64,000 bases of DNA from Allopusillimonas ginsengisoli. GTDB lineage: Bacteria > Pseudomonadota > Gammaproteobacteria > Burkholderiales > Burkholderiaceae_B. This document shows positions 1 to 9,111 of the stretch, in pieces. The translations under genes and the position numbers were made by a program. The DNA is taken from positions 144,313-208,312 of the forward strand of contig NZ_SDQE01000007.1 in NCBI RefSeq assembly GCF_004153455.1. Reading direction: 5' to 3'. Position 1 is the first letter of the stretch; the number at the start of each line of letters is the position of its first letter. The notes below the pieces were generated by a model. That model was not told where the DNA came from. It saw only the letters and a list, made by a program, of their open reading frames with translations, and did not search any database.

Positions 1-23
1 GCCTTGCCTGCCTTGTGTGCCTG

Positions 24-563
24 CTAGCCTTGCGACTGCTGGCGGCGCGCGCGAAAGAACTGTCGCAGGATATCGCCGCACGGTTGAGCCAGCAGTCCGC
101 CTGCAACCTGCGTATGGTGGTTCAACCGCTGCTCGTGATGCAGACTGACCACGCCGCCACAGGCCCCGGTTTTGGGATCCTGCGCGCCAAAGATCACGTG
201 CTCCAGCCTTGCGTGCATCATGGCCCCCAAACACATCACGCAAGGCTCCAGCGTCACGTACAAGCGAGCGCCGGGAAGCCGATAATTACCGGCAGCGGCC
301 GCAGCCTGGCGCAAGGCCACGATCTCCGCGTGCGCGGTAGGATCGTTATCGGTAATGGTGCGGTTATATCCTTGACCGATTACTTGGCCAGCCACGTCGA
401 CGATGACTGCGCCCACAGGCACCTCGCCAGCTTCGCGGGCGCGCTCAGCCTGGGCCAGCGCAAGTCGCATGAAGGCGGCATCTTTCTCGGTAAAAGCCGC
501 CGATTCGCCGCCCTGCCCTTCTGCCGGGTGTGGATCAGGAAAGTTCTGCTGCGACACGGCCAT
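24..563 (-). CDS. tadA: tRNA-specific adenosine deaminase TadA
   Basis: This enzyme deaminates the wobble adenosine (A34) of tRNA-Arg(ACG) to inosine in the cytoplasm. The 179-residue protein has the zinc deaminase signature: HAE at residues 78-80 (zinc ligand and proton-shuttling Glu) and PCVMC at 107-111 (two Cys ligands). The frame is open further upstream, but the ATG at 563 overlaps the stop of the preceding HAD gene by one base (TGATG), which suggests translational coupling and sets the start. The extra 25-30 residues before the deaminase core are common in Burkholderiales. The family assignment is secure. Confidence 0.93.
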   Translation of the reverse strand: MAVSQQNFPDPHPAEGQGGESAAFTEKDAAFMRLALAQAERAREAGEVPVGAVIVDVAGQVIGQGYNRTITDNDPTAHAEIVALRQAAAAAGNYRLPGARLYVTLEPCVMCLGAMMHARLEHVIFGAQDPKTGACGGVVSLHHEQRLNHHTQVAGGLLAQPCGDILRQFFRARRQQSQG

Positions 564-1414
564 CAACCACGATAGATCCGACTGTTCAGCGCAATGCGGC
601 CCGCCAGACTTTCCACGGCCTCTTCCAGCCATTGATACAGTTCGGCCTCGTCATCGTAGCGAGCCTGATTCAGGTTGGAAACCCTACCTTCCTGGATGAA
701 GCCCCAGGCCCTGCTACGCTTGTCGCGGTGGCGAGGATCCCACACACCGAAGGCTACGCCACCCGAGCGCCGTATCAATGAAAAACAAGGAATATCGGTA
801 TAGCCATCGCCCACGAATATCATCTGTTCGAAGGGAACGCGCAGCTTTTCGGGAGGAACCTTGCGATTGACCTCGAAAGGCTTGCTGCGCGAATGAACAC
901 CAATAATGCCCTTCTGGATGTGGAACAGATAACGGGTTTTGTCGGTAAAGCTGACGATCCGTCGCGGGAAATGGATGCCGCCTTGACGAGGCTCGTAGAC
1001 AAACTCGGAGGCCCAGATGTCCGTGAACTCCCGGGCGATCGGAGTACTGCGCGCAACATCACCAATGCCGCTTGTAATCAGGTAAAACTCAAGCTGGACC
1101 TGCGGGTGGTGTTCGCGAACCATCGTGCGCAACCGGTTGAAAAGGCTTTCTACCCCTGAATGAAGCGGCAGGCGCCGCCCCCAATCCTGCAAACGCTCCT
1201 GAGTGATCGGCCCGTGAGTTCCCGCGCGCGAGAGTTCTATCATCTGGTAGAGATAAGCGGGAACGGGATCCCAGTCGTGCTCGTTCAGCAAGGGGCCTAC
1301 ATCATTTGCCCAGAATTGTTCCACGTCCACGCCAATATCGGCCAGAAAACCGGACGTGCTGTCTGGGGCGAGCGTATCGTCGAAATCAAATACTAGTGCA
1401 ATAACATCGGACAT
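563..1414 (-). CDS. HAD-superfamily phosphatase, substrate unknown
   Basis: A 283-residue cytoplasmic hydrolase of the haloacid dehalogenase superfamily. Motif I is DFDDT at residues 10-14, with the nucleophile and general acid Asp pair, and the GDGYTD motif IV starts at residue 202 and would bind magnesium. Between them lies a cap-like region. The frame opens at 1450, but the ATG at 1414 places motif I at the usual distance from the N-terminus. It sits immediately upstream of tadA with a one-base overlap, so the two are probably co-transcribed. No substrate can be named; phosphoserine-phosphatase-like or nucleotidase roles are possible. Confidence 0.8.
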   Translation of the reverse strand: MSDVIALVFDFDDTLAPDSTSGFLADIGVDVEQFWANDVGPLLNEHDWDPVPAYLYQMIELSRAGTHGPITQERLQDWGRRLPLHSGVESLFNRLRTMVREHHPQVQLEFYLITSGIGDVARSTPIAREFTDIWASEFVYEPRQGGIHFPRRIVSFTDKTRYLFHIQKGIIGVHSRSKPFEVNRKVPPEKLRVPFEQMIFVGDGYTDIPCFSLIRRSGGVAFGVWDPRHRDKRSRAWGFIQEGRVSNLNQARYDDEAELYQWLEEAVESLAGRIALNSRIYRG

Positions 1415-1505
1415 GTGTATATCTCTGGATAGGCCGGCGCTCGCTGGCATCCGGCCAGGATAGGGTAAACAACAGGAGTGTAACGCGTGTATCCGCGTGG
1501 CCGCC

Positions 1506-3032
1506 TCAGGCGTGCCGTTTCAGGCGCCTAAGCACGCGCGGAATGATCTGCGGAAGGTCTTGGGAAATGAGCCCCGGCCCGAACAGGCGCGCGGCTTCGC
1601 CGTGCATCCACACGGCTGCGCAAGCAGCCAGAAATGCATCCATGCCCTGCGCCAGCAAACCCGCAACCATGCCGGCCAGGACGTCGCCCGTTCCGCCCGT
1701 TGCGAGCTCGGGAGGCGCATTGGTATTGATCACGGCACGCCCATCCGGGCAGGCAATGACGGTGTCAGGCCCCTTGAGCACAACGACCGCCCCGCTCTGA
1801 CGAGCAGCGCTGCGCGCACGGTCCAGCTTGCTGCCTTCTGAAGGAAAGATGCGGTTGAACTCGCCTTCGTGGGGTGTGAGCACGCAAGGCCCCTGAATGG
1901 CGCCAAACAGCGACTGTGCATCCGTGGAAAACACGCTGATGGCGTCTGCATCCAGCACCACCGACCGGTCGCCAGCAAGCGCCTGCAAGACATGCTTGCG
2001 AGTAAGATCGGATATTCCCGCACCCGGACCAATGGCCACGACATTGATGCGGGGATCGGCAAGGATGTCCTCGAGCGAGCCGTTCTCCTTGATGGGATGA
2101 ACCATGACGCTGGTAAGGGCGGATGCATACACCGCCCAAGTGGCCATGGGCGCGGCAATCGTGACCAGCCCTGCGCCTGTGCGGGCGCAGGCCACCGCCG
2201 CCAGCCTGGCGGCGCCTGTCATGAGACGGCCCCCTACGACCAGCGCGTGTCCTCTTTTGTATTTGTGTGTGTCGACGGGTAACCACGGATAGGCATGCAG
2301 CCAGAGCCGCGGCTTGTTTTCGTACACCAGGGGCTTGATGCCTGTCAGGACTGACGCCGAGATGCCGATCTGAGCGACAAATACCCGCCCGCAAAGACTG
2401 CGTCCCGGCTCCAGGACATGACCAGGTTTCTTGCGAAAAAAAGTAACCGTTAGCTGGGCGGGCAAGGCTGCGCCCATGACCTCGCCGGATGCCCCGTTCA
2501 CGCCGCTGGGTAGATCGATGGCGCAAACCGGCAGCCCCTGGCTTGCAACAGCATTGAGCAACTCTGCTACGACTCCTTGAACCGGGCGCGACAACCCTGC
2601 CCCGAACAGGGCATCAATGACAATATCAACGCCCTTGAGCAAGGCGTCAGATATCGGCTCTATCGGCCCCTGCCAGCGTCCAGCCTGTTCTGCGGCGTCG
2701 CCCGAAAGCATATTGCGATCGCCCAACAAGGCGAGCCGCACTGACCAGCCAGCAGCCTTTAAATGCCTGGCCGCGACGAAGCCGTCTCCCCCGTTGTTGC
2801 CTGGACCACATAGGATCAACACCGAGGACCGGGGCCAATTGCGCGCAACCTCGTTGGCAACGGCCGCGCCGGCGGCCTCCATCAAGGCGCCGCCGCTCAG
2901 GCCAGCGGCGATGGCGGCCTGATCCGCCGCTGACATTTGTTGCGGCGTAAGCAGTGCATCAAGGTTTGCATCGTGAGAGAGTTCATTCGGCGCGCCACGG
3001 GTTGCGTGGCGCAAGCCTGCTGCTGTGGTCAT
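1506..3032 (-). CDS. nnr: Bifunctional NAD(P)H-hydrate repair enzyme Nnr
   Basis: This protein repairs damaged NAD(P)H hydrates: the N-terminal YjeF_N domain epimerises R/S NAD(P)HX, and the C-terminal ribokinase-like domain dehydrates S-NAD(P)HX using ADP or ATP. Residues 76-84 (GPGNNGGDG) are the epimerase nucleotide-binding loop. GGTGD at 446-450 is the dehydratase signature with the catalytic Asp. The 508-residue length fits the two-domain family. The ATG at 3032 was chosen because upstream codons run into the promoter region of the divergent ABC gene at 3127. It is transcribed toward the HAD-tadA pair with about 90 bp between. Confidence 0.92.
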   Translation of the reverse strand: MTTAAGLRHATRGAPNELSHDANLDALLTPQQMSAADQAAIAAGLSGGALMEAAGAAVANEVARNWPRSSVLILCGPGNNGGDGFVAARHLKAAGWSVRLALLGDRNMLSGDAAEQAGRWQGPIEPISDALLKGVDIVIDALFGAGLSRPVQGVVAELLNAVASQGLPVCAIDLPSGVNGASGEVMGAALPAQLTVTFFRKKPGHVLEPGRSLCGRVFVAQIGISASVLTGIKPLVYENKPRLWLHAYPWLPVDTHKYKRGHALVVGGRLMTGAARLAAVACARTGAGLVTIAAPMATWAVYASALTSVMVHPIKENGSLEDILADPRINVVAIGPGAGISDLTRKHVLQALAGDRSVVLDADAISVFSTDAQSLFGAIQGPCVLTPHEGEFNRIFPSEGSKLDRARSAARQSGAVVVLKGPDTVIACPDGRAVINTNAPPELATGGTGDVLAGMVAGLLAQGMDAFLAACAAVWMHGEAARLFGPGLISQDLPQIIPRVLRRLKRHA

Positions 3033-3126
3033 GGTAGTACGCCCCGCGGCCCCCGGGCGGGAACGGCGGCCTTCATGGCTGATGGTGAATATGCTATTGT
3101 GCCGCAGAGCCACAGGAAAATCACCC

Positions 3127-4053
3127 ATGCAGCCAGTCATCTCCGTCAACGGCCTGGATAAAACCTACGCGTCCGGGTTCCAGGCGCTTCGTAATATCAA
3201 TCTTGAAATCCAGCGAGGCGAAATCTTTGCATTGCTCGGCCCCAACGGGGCTGGGAAGACCACACTTATCAGCATCATCTGTGGGCTGGTCAACCCCACG
3301 GGGGGCACAGTGGTGGCCGATGGGCACGATATCATCCGGGACTACAGGGCCGCACGAGCCAAAATTGGCCTGGTGCCCCAAGAACTCACCACAGACGCTT
3401 TTGAATCCGTTTGGGCCACGGTCAGCTTTAGCCGCGGCCTGTTTGGCAAATCGCCAAATCCCGCCCATATCGAAAAGGTATTGCGTTCGCTTTCGCTATG
3501 GGACAAGCGCAACAACAAGCTCATCACCCTGTCGGGCGGCATGAAGCGGCGTGTGCTGATCGCCAAGGCACTGGCCCACGAGCCGCAGATACTGTTTCTG
3601 GACGAACCCACTGCCGGCGTGGATGTATCGCTGCGCAAGGACATGTGGGGATTGGTTCGCAAGCTTCGCGAAACCGGCGTCACCATCATCCTGACCACCC
3701 ACTACATCGAAGAGGCCGAAGAAATGGCTGATCGCGTGGGGGTGATCAACCACGGGGAAATCATTCTGGTCGAAAACAAGGCCGAGCTCATGCACAAATT
3801 GGGCAAAAAACAGCTCATCCTGCAATTGCGCCAGCCGCTGGATGCCTTGCCCGATACGCTGAGCAGCTACCAGTTGACGCTTGCCCCTGGCGGCAAGGAA
3901 ATCACATTTACCTACGATGCACGGCAGGAGCATAACGACATTGCCGCGCTATTCCAGGCGCTGGAGCGGTCCAACGTGCCCTTTTGCGATCTACATACCA
4001 CGCAGAGTTCGCTGGAAGATATTTTCGTCAACCTCCTGCGAGACCCATCTTGA
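3127..4053 (+). CDS. ABC transporter ATP-binding protein (YadG-like)
   Basis: ATPase subunit of an ABC-2-type exporter, 308 residues. The Walker A motif is GPNGAGKT at 38-45, the signature LSGGMKRR at 135-142, and Walker B ILFLDE at 155-160, followed by PTAGVD. The C-terminal extension of about 80 residues is typical of DrrA/YadG-type ATPases. The ATG at 3127 is preferred over an in-frame upstream codon that would overlap the divergent nnr gene. The membrane partner follows 49 bp downstream at 4103, so the two form a self-contained exporter operon. The cargo cannot be deduced. Confidence 0.9.
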   Translation: MQPVISVNGLDKTYASGFQALRNINLEIQRGEIFALLGPNGAGKTTLISIICGLVNPTGGTVVADGHDIIRDYRAARAKIGLVPQELTTDAFESVWATVSFSRGLFGKSPNPAHIEKVLRSLSLWDKRNNKLITLSGGMKRRVLIAKALAHEPQILFLDEPTAGVDVSLRKDMWGLVRKLRETGVTIILTTHYIEEAEEMADRVGVINHGEIILVENKAELMHKLGKKQLILQLRQPLDALPDTLSSYQLTLAPGGKEITFTYDARQEHNDIAALFQALERSNVPFCDLHTTQSSLEDIFVNLLRDPS

Positions 4054-4102
4054 ATCCCATCTTCACCGCACTCAGCAACACCGGCCTTTCTCGGAGCGAC
4101 AG

Positions 4103-4864
4103 ATGAACTTTCATGCCATGCGCGCAATCTATGTATTCGAAATGGCCCGCACCTGGCGCACACTGCTCCAAAGCATTATTGCGCCGGTCATCTCAACATC
4201 GCTGTATTTTGTCGTGTTCGGCGCGGCCATTGGCAATCGCATCACCGAAATCGGCGGCATCAGCTACGGCGCGTTTATCGTACCCGGCCTTGTCATGCTG
4301 TCGCTGCTGACGCAAAGTATTTCCAATGCCTCTTTCGGCATTTATTTTCCGAAATTCACCGGCACCATCTACGAAATTCTCTCCGCACCGCTGTCCTATC
4401 TGGAAATCACTATTGCGTATGTGGGAGCCGCAGCCACCAAATCGCTGATCCTTGCAGCCATCATCCTGATTACGGCCGAGTTCTTTGTGCCGCTGCGCAT
4501 AGATCACCCAGTTTGGATGCTGGCCTTCCTTATTCTCACGGCCCTGACATTCAGCTTGTTCGGCTTCATTATCGGCATCTGGGCCGATGGCTTTGAAAAG
4601 CTGCAGCTGGTCCCGCTGCTTATCGTGACCCCTCTTACCTTCCTGGGTGGCAGCTTCTACTCGATAGATATGCTGCCCCCGTTCTGGCAAAAAGTCACGC
4701 TGCTCAATCCGGTCGTGTATCTGATCAGCGGATTTCGCTGGAGCTTTTTTGGCGTTGCCGACGTAAGCCTGATGGTAAGCCTGGCAATGACATTGTTTTT
4801 CCTGGCGGCCTGTGTGGTATTGGTCGGCTGGATATTCAAGACAGGCTACAAGCTCAAAGCTTAA
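4103..4864 (+). CDS. ABC-2 type permease (YadH-like)
   Basis: Inner-membrane partner of the preceding ATPase, 253 residues with about six hydrophobic spans. A cytoplasmic N-terminal helix precedes the first membrane segment, and a conserved [15 protein letters not shown] segment lies in the second half, as in ABC2_membrane proteins. The start at 4103 was chosen because the frame before it overlaps the ATPase gene and reads as non-hydrophobic sequence. Its stop overlaps the stop of the convergent yajQ gene by a few bases (4861-4864). Likely a half-transporter that pairs as a homodimer with two ATPase subunits. Confidence 0.88.
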   Translation: MNFHAMRAIYVFEMARTWRTLLQSIIAPVISTSLYFVVFGAAIGNRITEIGGISYGAFIVPGLVMLSLLTQSISNASFGIYFPKFTGTIYEILSAPLSYLEITIAYVGAAATKSLILAAIILITAEFFVPLRIDHPVWMLAFLILTALTFSLFGFIIGIWADGFEKLQLVPLLIVTPLTFLGGSFYSIDMLPPFWQKVTLLNPVVYLISGFRWSFFGVADVSLMVSLAMTLFFLAACVVLVGWIFKTGYKLKA

Positions 4865-5343
4865 TCCCTGAAGTTGTTGAACTGCAGGGGCAGTTCAACA
4901 TCTGTCTTGCGCAGCAATGCCATCGCCGATTGCAGATCATCGCGTTTCTTGCCGCTGACGCGCAGCTTGTCTCCGTTTATCTGTGCTTCGACCTTGAGTT
5001 TGTCAGCCTTGAGCGCAGCAATCAGTTTTTTGGAAACTGCCTGCTCTATCCCCTGGCGCACGGTAACCTTGCGGCGCGCTCCCGACAGATTCTCCAGCGG
5101 CTCCCCGACGTCCAGACAGCGCACATCGATGCTGCGCGCAGACAAGCGCCCCCGCAGTATGTCCAGCATTTGATTAAGCTGAAATACGCTGGGTGCGGAC
5201 TGCGTTACGACATAACCTTCGAGCTCGAAGCTGGCCTGCGTGCCTTTAAAGTCGAAACGGGTAGAAAGCTCACGATTCGCTTGATCCACAGCATTGCTGA
5301 GCTCATGCTTATCGACTTCGGAAACAACGTCAAACGAGGGCAT
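4861..5343 (-). CDS. yajQ: YajQ-family nucleotide-binding protein
   Basis: 160-residue cytoplasmic protein matching the YajQ/DUF520 family over its full length: it begins [11 protein letters not shown] and carries the conserved RFDFKGT segment near residue 30. Members bind nucleotides, and some bind cyclic di-GMP and act with transcription factors; YajQ has also been linked to RNA binding. GGAGG sits six bases before the ATG. The gene is alone on its strand, convergent with the ABC exporter and 25 bp from the acyl-CoA synthetase stop. Family assignment is firm; the ligand in this organism is unknown. Confidence 0.93.
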   Translation of the reverse strand: MPSFDVVSEVDKHELSNAVDQANRELSTRFDFKGTQASFELEGYVVTQSAPSVFQLNQMLDILRGRLSARSIDVRCLDVGEPLENLSGARRKVTVRQGIEQAVSKKLIAALKADKLKVEAQINGDKLRVSGKKRDDLQSAMALLRKTDVELPLQFNNFRD

Positions 5344-5368
5344 GTATCCTCCAGATAGTTAAAAAAAT

Positions 5369-7030
5369 TTACTGCGTCGAAGCCTCTGCCAGCGCCTCGG
5401 CCTGCTTGCGCAAGGCGAACTTCTGGATCTTTCCGGTTGACGTCTTGGGCAATTCGCAAAACACGACAGTCTTGGGCGCCTTGAAGCTGGCCAGGTGTTT
5501 CTTGCAATGCGCGATGATTTCTTCGGGACTCGCGTGGGAGCCCTCTTTGAGTTCGATAAAGGCACAAGGCGTTTCGCCCCAACGCGCATCCGGCCGCGCC
5601 ACAACGGCCGCAGCCAGGACGTGAGGATGCCGGTACAGCACGTCTTCGACCTCGATAGACGAAATGTTCTCTCCGCCGGAAATAATAATATCCTTGCTGC
5701 GATCCTTGATCTTGACATAGCCATCAGGATCCATCACAGCCAGATCACCGCTGTGAAACCAGCCACCACTCAAGGCTTCCTGAGTCGCCTTGGGGTTTTT
5801 CAGGTATCCCTTCATGGTGATATTGCCACGGAACATGATCTCGCCCATCGTTTCGCCATCGGCAGGAACAGGCAGCATTGTTTCGGGGTTCATGACGCTG
5901 ATGCCACGTTCCAGATGATAGGTGACCCCCTGGCGGGAATTGAGGCGGGCGCGCTCGCCAATATCCAGATCGTCCCAGGCCGCGTGCTTGGCACACACAG
6001 TCGCCGGGCCATAGACCTCGGTTAGCCCATATACATGCAACAGGTCGAAACCCATGCGCTCCATGCCTTCTATCATGGATGCCGGCGGCGCCGCGCCCGC
6101 GACCATCGCTTTTACGCCGGGCGCGATACCTTGCTTCATGGATTCGGGCGCATTGACCAACAGGCTATGGACAATGGGCGCGCCACAGTAGTGCGTGACG
6201 CCGTGGACACGAATGGCGTCAAGAATGGCTTTGGCCTCTACCTTGCGCAAACATACATTGACACCGGCGCGGGCCGCCACAGCCCATGGAAAGCACCAGC
6301 CATTGCAATGAAACATGGGCAGTGTCCACAGGTAGACCGCATGCTTGGGCATGTCCCACTCGAGGATATTGGAAATTGCCGCGGTCGCTGCGCCGCGATG
6401 GTGGTACACAACGCCCTTGGGGTTGCCGGTCGTGCCGCTAGTGTAGTTCAGTGTAATGGCATCCCATTCATCGTCGGGCAGACGCCAGGCGAACTCGGGA
6501 TCGCCGGCAGCAAGAAACTGTTCATACTCAATGCTGCCGATGGACTCGTTCTCTCCTTCATACAGCGCATCGACCACGTCAATGACCATGATGGGATGCG
6601 GCGATTTGCGCAGCTCAAGCGCCTTGCGCATGACCGGCGCAAACTCTGTGTCCACAATAACCGCCTTGGATTCTCCATGATCCAGCATGAAAGCGATCAT
6701 TTCGGCATCCAGCCGGGTATTCAGTGCGTTGAGCACCGCCCCGAGCATAGGGATGCCGAAATGCGCCTCCACCATGGGTGGCGTGTTGGGCAGCATGACC
6801 GCGACGGTATCGCCTTTTCCTATGCCTTCTTGCGCCAAGGCGCTGGCCAGACGGCGGCAGCGGCCATAGACTTCCGACCAACTGCGACGCAGCGCCGACG
6901 GGCCCTGGCCATGGATGACCGCCAGCGCGTCGGGATAGACTTGGGCGCTGCGCTCGATAAACGACAACGGGGAAATTGCAGCGTAGTTGGCAGGGGTCTG
7001 GGGTAGATCCTGGTCGAAAATGCCGGACAT
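5369..7030 (-). CDS. Fatty-acyl-CoA synthetase (AMP-forming)
   Basis: 553-residue adenylate-forming enzyme that activates a fatty or related carboxylic acid to its CoA thioester through an acyl-adenylate. The phosphate-binding loop TSGTTGNPKG is at 197-206. The C-terminal TGKIQK at 532-537 contains the catalytic Lys534 of the adenylation half-reaction. The sequence resembles AlkK-type medium-chain acyl-CoA synthetases. The ATG at 7030 follows AGGAG at good spacing; the open frame extends further upstream without a better site. It stands as a single gene between yajQ and the EamA transporter. Chain-length specificity cannot be read from sequence. Confidence 0.88.
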   Translation of the reverse strand: MSGIFDQDLPQTPANYAAISPLSFIERSAQVYPDALAVIHGQGPSALRRSWSEVYGRCRRLASALAQEGIGKGDTVAVMLPNTPPMVEAHFGIPMLGAVLNALNTRLDAEMIAFMLDHGESKAVIVDTEFAPVMRKALELRKSPHPIMVIDVVDALYEGENESIGSIEYEQFLAAGDPEFAWRLPDDEWDAITLNYTSGTTGNPKGVVYHHRGAATAAISNILEWDMPKHAVYLWTLPMFHCNGWCFPWAVAARAGVNVCLRKVEAKAILDAIRVHGVTHYCGAPIVHSLLVNAPESMKQGIAPGVKAMVAGAAPPASMIEGMERMGFDLLHVYGLTEVYGPATVCAKHAAWDDLDIGERARLNSRQGVTYHLERGISVMNPETMLPVPADGETMGEIMFRGNITMKGYLKNPKATQEALSGGWFHSGDLAVMDPDGYVKIKDRSKDIIISGGENISSIEVEDVLYRHPHVLAAAVVARPDARWGETPCAFIELKEGSHASPEEIIAHCKKHLASFKAPKTVVFCELPKTSTGKIQKFALRKQAEALAEASTQ

Positions 7031-7089
7031 AGTGGTCTCCTGATTGTTTGGAAAATAATAGCCTCCCCTCAACAAATCCGCTAGCCACA

Positions 7090-7995
7090 CTATCTGGCCG
7101 CACGAGTCAGACGACTGAACCAAGAGAAAGTCCAACCCTGCCGCATGGCGCCTGCGGCGAGCAGAATCAGGGCGACACCCAGCCACTGCAACCATTCCAG
7201 CCGTTGCCCGAAGGCTGCCCAATCAACCAGAATAGCGACGATAGGATAGATGAATGACAAGGCACCTGTGAGCGCTGTGGGCAGGCGCTGTATGGCACTA
7301 TAAAGAAGGACATACATGAGCCCCGTATGTAGCACGCCCAGGGTGACGAGACTCAGCCATGCCGATACCGGCAAGGTCAGGCCAGCGCCGAGGTGGGCGA
7401 ACGGCGCCAACAGCAGTATGCCGGTACATACCTGGATCAATGCGATCAGATGGGGAGGCGTGCCCGACAAACGCTTGACCAGCAATGCCGCGACGGCATA
7501 CAGGAATGCCGCGCCCAGGGAAAGCACAACACCAAAGAGATAATTACCCTCGCCGTATACTGGCGAGCCATGATCTTGGGTAATGGCAAGCATGCCCAGA
7601 AAAGCCAAGGCGAGCCAGGCCATTTTCGTCAAACTAATGCGTTCGCCCAAAAAAAGCGCGCCCAGCGCCACCAGCATGAAAGGCTGCGTGTTGTATACCG
7701 CTGTGGCGATGCCGATGGATGCGCGCGAATAGGCCGCGAACAACAACACCCAGTTGCCGACGATGGCGACACCGCTGACAACAGCCAACCCAAAGCCCGC
7801 CAAGCTGATGGCATCTGCGCGCAGCATGCCCATGACCGCGCAAATGGCCAGCAAGGTGAGCGCACCGAAAACGCAGCGCCAGAATACGACATCCAGCACG
7901 GGCTGCCCCGACATCAGTACGAACCAGCCTATGGTGCCCGACACCAACATGGCAGCCGCCATGTCGAAAGAACCTCTACGGATTTCGTAATCCAT
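7090..7995 (-). CDS. EamA/DMT-family transporter
   Basis: 301-residue inner-membrane protein with about ten hydrophobic segments in two EamA repeats, typical of drug/metabolite (often amino acid) exporters. AGGAG lies about nine bases before the ATG at 7995. It is divergent from an Lrp/AsnC-type regulator that starts at 8136. That pairing is common for amino acid exporters controlled by their own Lrp-like protein, so an amino acid or a related metabolite is the likely cargo, but this is inference from context. Confidence 0.85.
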   Translation of the reverse strand: MDYEIRRGSFDMAAAMLVSGTIGWFVLMSGQPVLDVVFWRCVFGALTLLAICAVMGMLRADAISLAGFGLAVVSGVAIVGNWVLLFAAYSRASIGIATAVYNTQPFMLVALGALFLGERISLTKMAWLALAFLGMLAITQDHGSPVYGEGNYLFGVVLSLGAAFLYAVAALLVKRLSGTPPHLIALIQVCTGILLLAPFAHLGAGLTLPVSAWLSLVTLGVLHTGLMYVLLYSAIQRLPTALTGALSFIYPIVAILVDWAAFGQRLEWLQWLGVALILLAAGAMRQGWTFSWFSRLTRAAR

Positions 7996-8135
7996 GATGT
8001 ATCGCTCCTGTTTCAGAGCGTGTATTTTGGCTCTTTCACGACAATCACTCCAGCGCTATTATTAGGCCGGATCAGCTATTTTCTTTTTTAACGAAGGCAA
8101 CCTAGCACATTCATTAGTCAGATAAAAGGACATTC

Positions 8136-8585
8136 ATGACAGACGACATCGATCAGGTTTTAATAACCGCGCTAATGAAAGACGCTCGGCTGTCGCTCAA
8201 GGCGTTGTCACGCCTGTCGGGCCTTTCATCGCCCAGCGTGGCAGAACGGCTCAAGCGCCTGGAAGAGCGCGGTGTGCTCACGGGATACACCGTAACCATT
8301 GATCCGCGCGCCTTCAACTATTTGCTCCAGGCTATCGTCCGGATTCGCCCGCTCCCCGGTCAGTTGCACGCCGTCGAACGCCTTATCGCAGAAACACCGC
8401 AATTTACGGAGTGCGACAAAGTGACAGGAGAAGACTGCTTCGTGGCGCGCCTGGCTGTCAAATCCATGGAGCAGCTGGACGCGATCCTGGACACCCTGAC
8501 AGATCGCGCGCAGACCAATACCGCCATCGTCAAGGCGACAACGGTGTCACGGCGGCTGCCGCCTTTGACACCCGGAAGACAATGA
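8136..8585 (+). CDS. Lrp/AsnC-family transcriptional regulator
   Basis: 149-residue regulator with an N-terminal winged helix-turn-helix (about residues 5-60, with the typical SGLSSPSVAERLKRLEERGVL core) and a C-terminal RAM/AsnC ligand-binding domain. These proteins usually form octamers and respond to amino acids. AAAGGA precedes the ATG. The gene is divergent from the EamA transporter, with 140 bp between that can hold both promoters, so that transporter is its most likely target. A strong hairpin follows the stop codon. Confidence 0.9.
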   Translation: MTDDIDQVLITALMKDARLSLKALSRLSGLSSPSVAERLKRLEERGVLTGYTVTIDPRAFNYLLQAIVRIRPLPGQLHAVERLIAETPQFTECDKVTGEDCFVARLAVKSMEQLDAILDTLTDRAQTNTAIVKATTVSRRLPPLTPGRQ

Positions 8586-8593
8586 ATAATCGT

Positions 8594-8610
8594 GGGCGGC
8601 TGAGCCGCCC
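8594..8610 (+). terminator. Hairpin after the Lrp-type gene
   Basis: GGGCGGC, a three-base TGA loop, then GCCGCCC, followed by GCTGATTTTG. It is a seven-base-pair perfect stem directly downstream of the regulator stop codon, with a short T-run. It probably ends transcription of the regulator and also separates it from the convergent lipoprotein gene. Confidence 0.6.
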
Positions 8611-8672
8611 GCTGATTTTGTAGACGGCGCTCACAGTGTGTTTGCTGCCCGTCCCGGCGATGTCGAACGTGT

Positions 8673-8966
8673 TTATCCGCAGTGCACCCGCACCACCACA
8701 TCGTATGAATCAAGCTGCAGATTCAGCCGATCAGCACGATATTCGCGCGTAATCACCTGCCCAGGCCGCAAGACGCGAACGGTACTAGCACCGCTCAACT
8801 GCTCGGCCTTCTGCTCCAGCTCCGGGGAAATATGATGCCCCTGAATCGAACTGGTGCGCTCGGTCGAGCAAACACCGGGGGTGGTGGGGGCTGAGGACTG
8901 CGTGGGAGCCACACAGGCGGCCAGGCTGCCAGATACCACGACCGCCAACAAACTACGCTTGAACAT
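8673..8966 (-). CDS. I78-family peptidase inhibitor lipoprotein
   Basis: 97-residue small lipoprotein. The signal peptide ends in a lipobox (SLAAC near residue 18), so it should be lipidated and exported. The last 35 residues match the I78 inhibitor family pattern: VRVLRPGQ, then an R-DRLN segment, ending VRVHCG. Family members inhibit serine peptidases with a wedge-like N-terminal loop. The start at 8966 has AGGGGA upstream; the longer frame to 9044 gives no signal peptide. It lies between the Lrp-type gene (convergent) and the MHS transporter on the same strand. Confidence 0.75.
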   Translation of the reverse strand: MFKRSLLAVVVSGSLAACVAPTQSSAPTTPGVCSTERTSSIQGHHISPELEQKAEQLSGASTVRVLRPGQVITREYRADRLNLQLDSYDVVVRVHCG

Positions 8967-9111
8967 GATGATCCCCTCTTGTAAAAATGCGTGCAATAAC
9001 CGCAACAGAAAGCGTTCTTCTGGCAAGTGTTCAGCAAAAATCATTCCTCAATTCGATTTCCTGATAGGCCTGACGGTTGGCGGCGCACTGCAGAAGGGGA
9101 AAGTCGATGTT

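Noticed and set aside
1765..2526. Second-frame reading of 253 residues over nnr
   Set aside because: Same strand but wrong phase; nnr has complete domain motifs.
6035..7006. Open frame of 323 residues on the plus strand over the acyl-CoA synthetase
   Set aside because: Shadow of the synthetase, which has the full motif set on the other strand.
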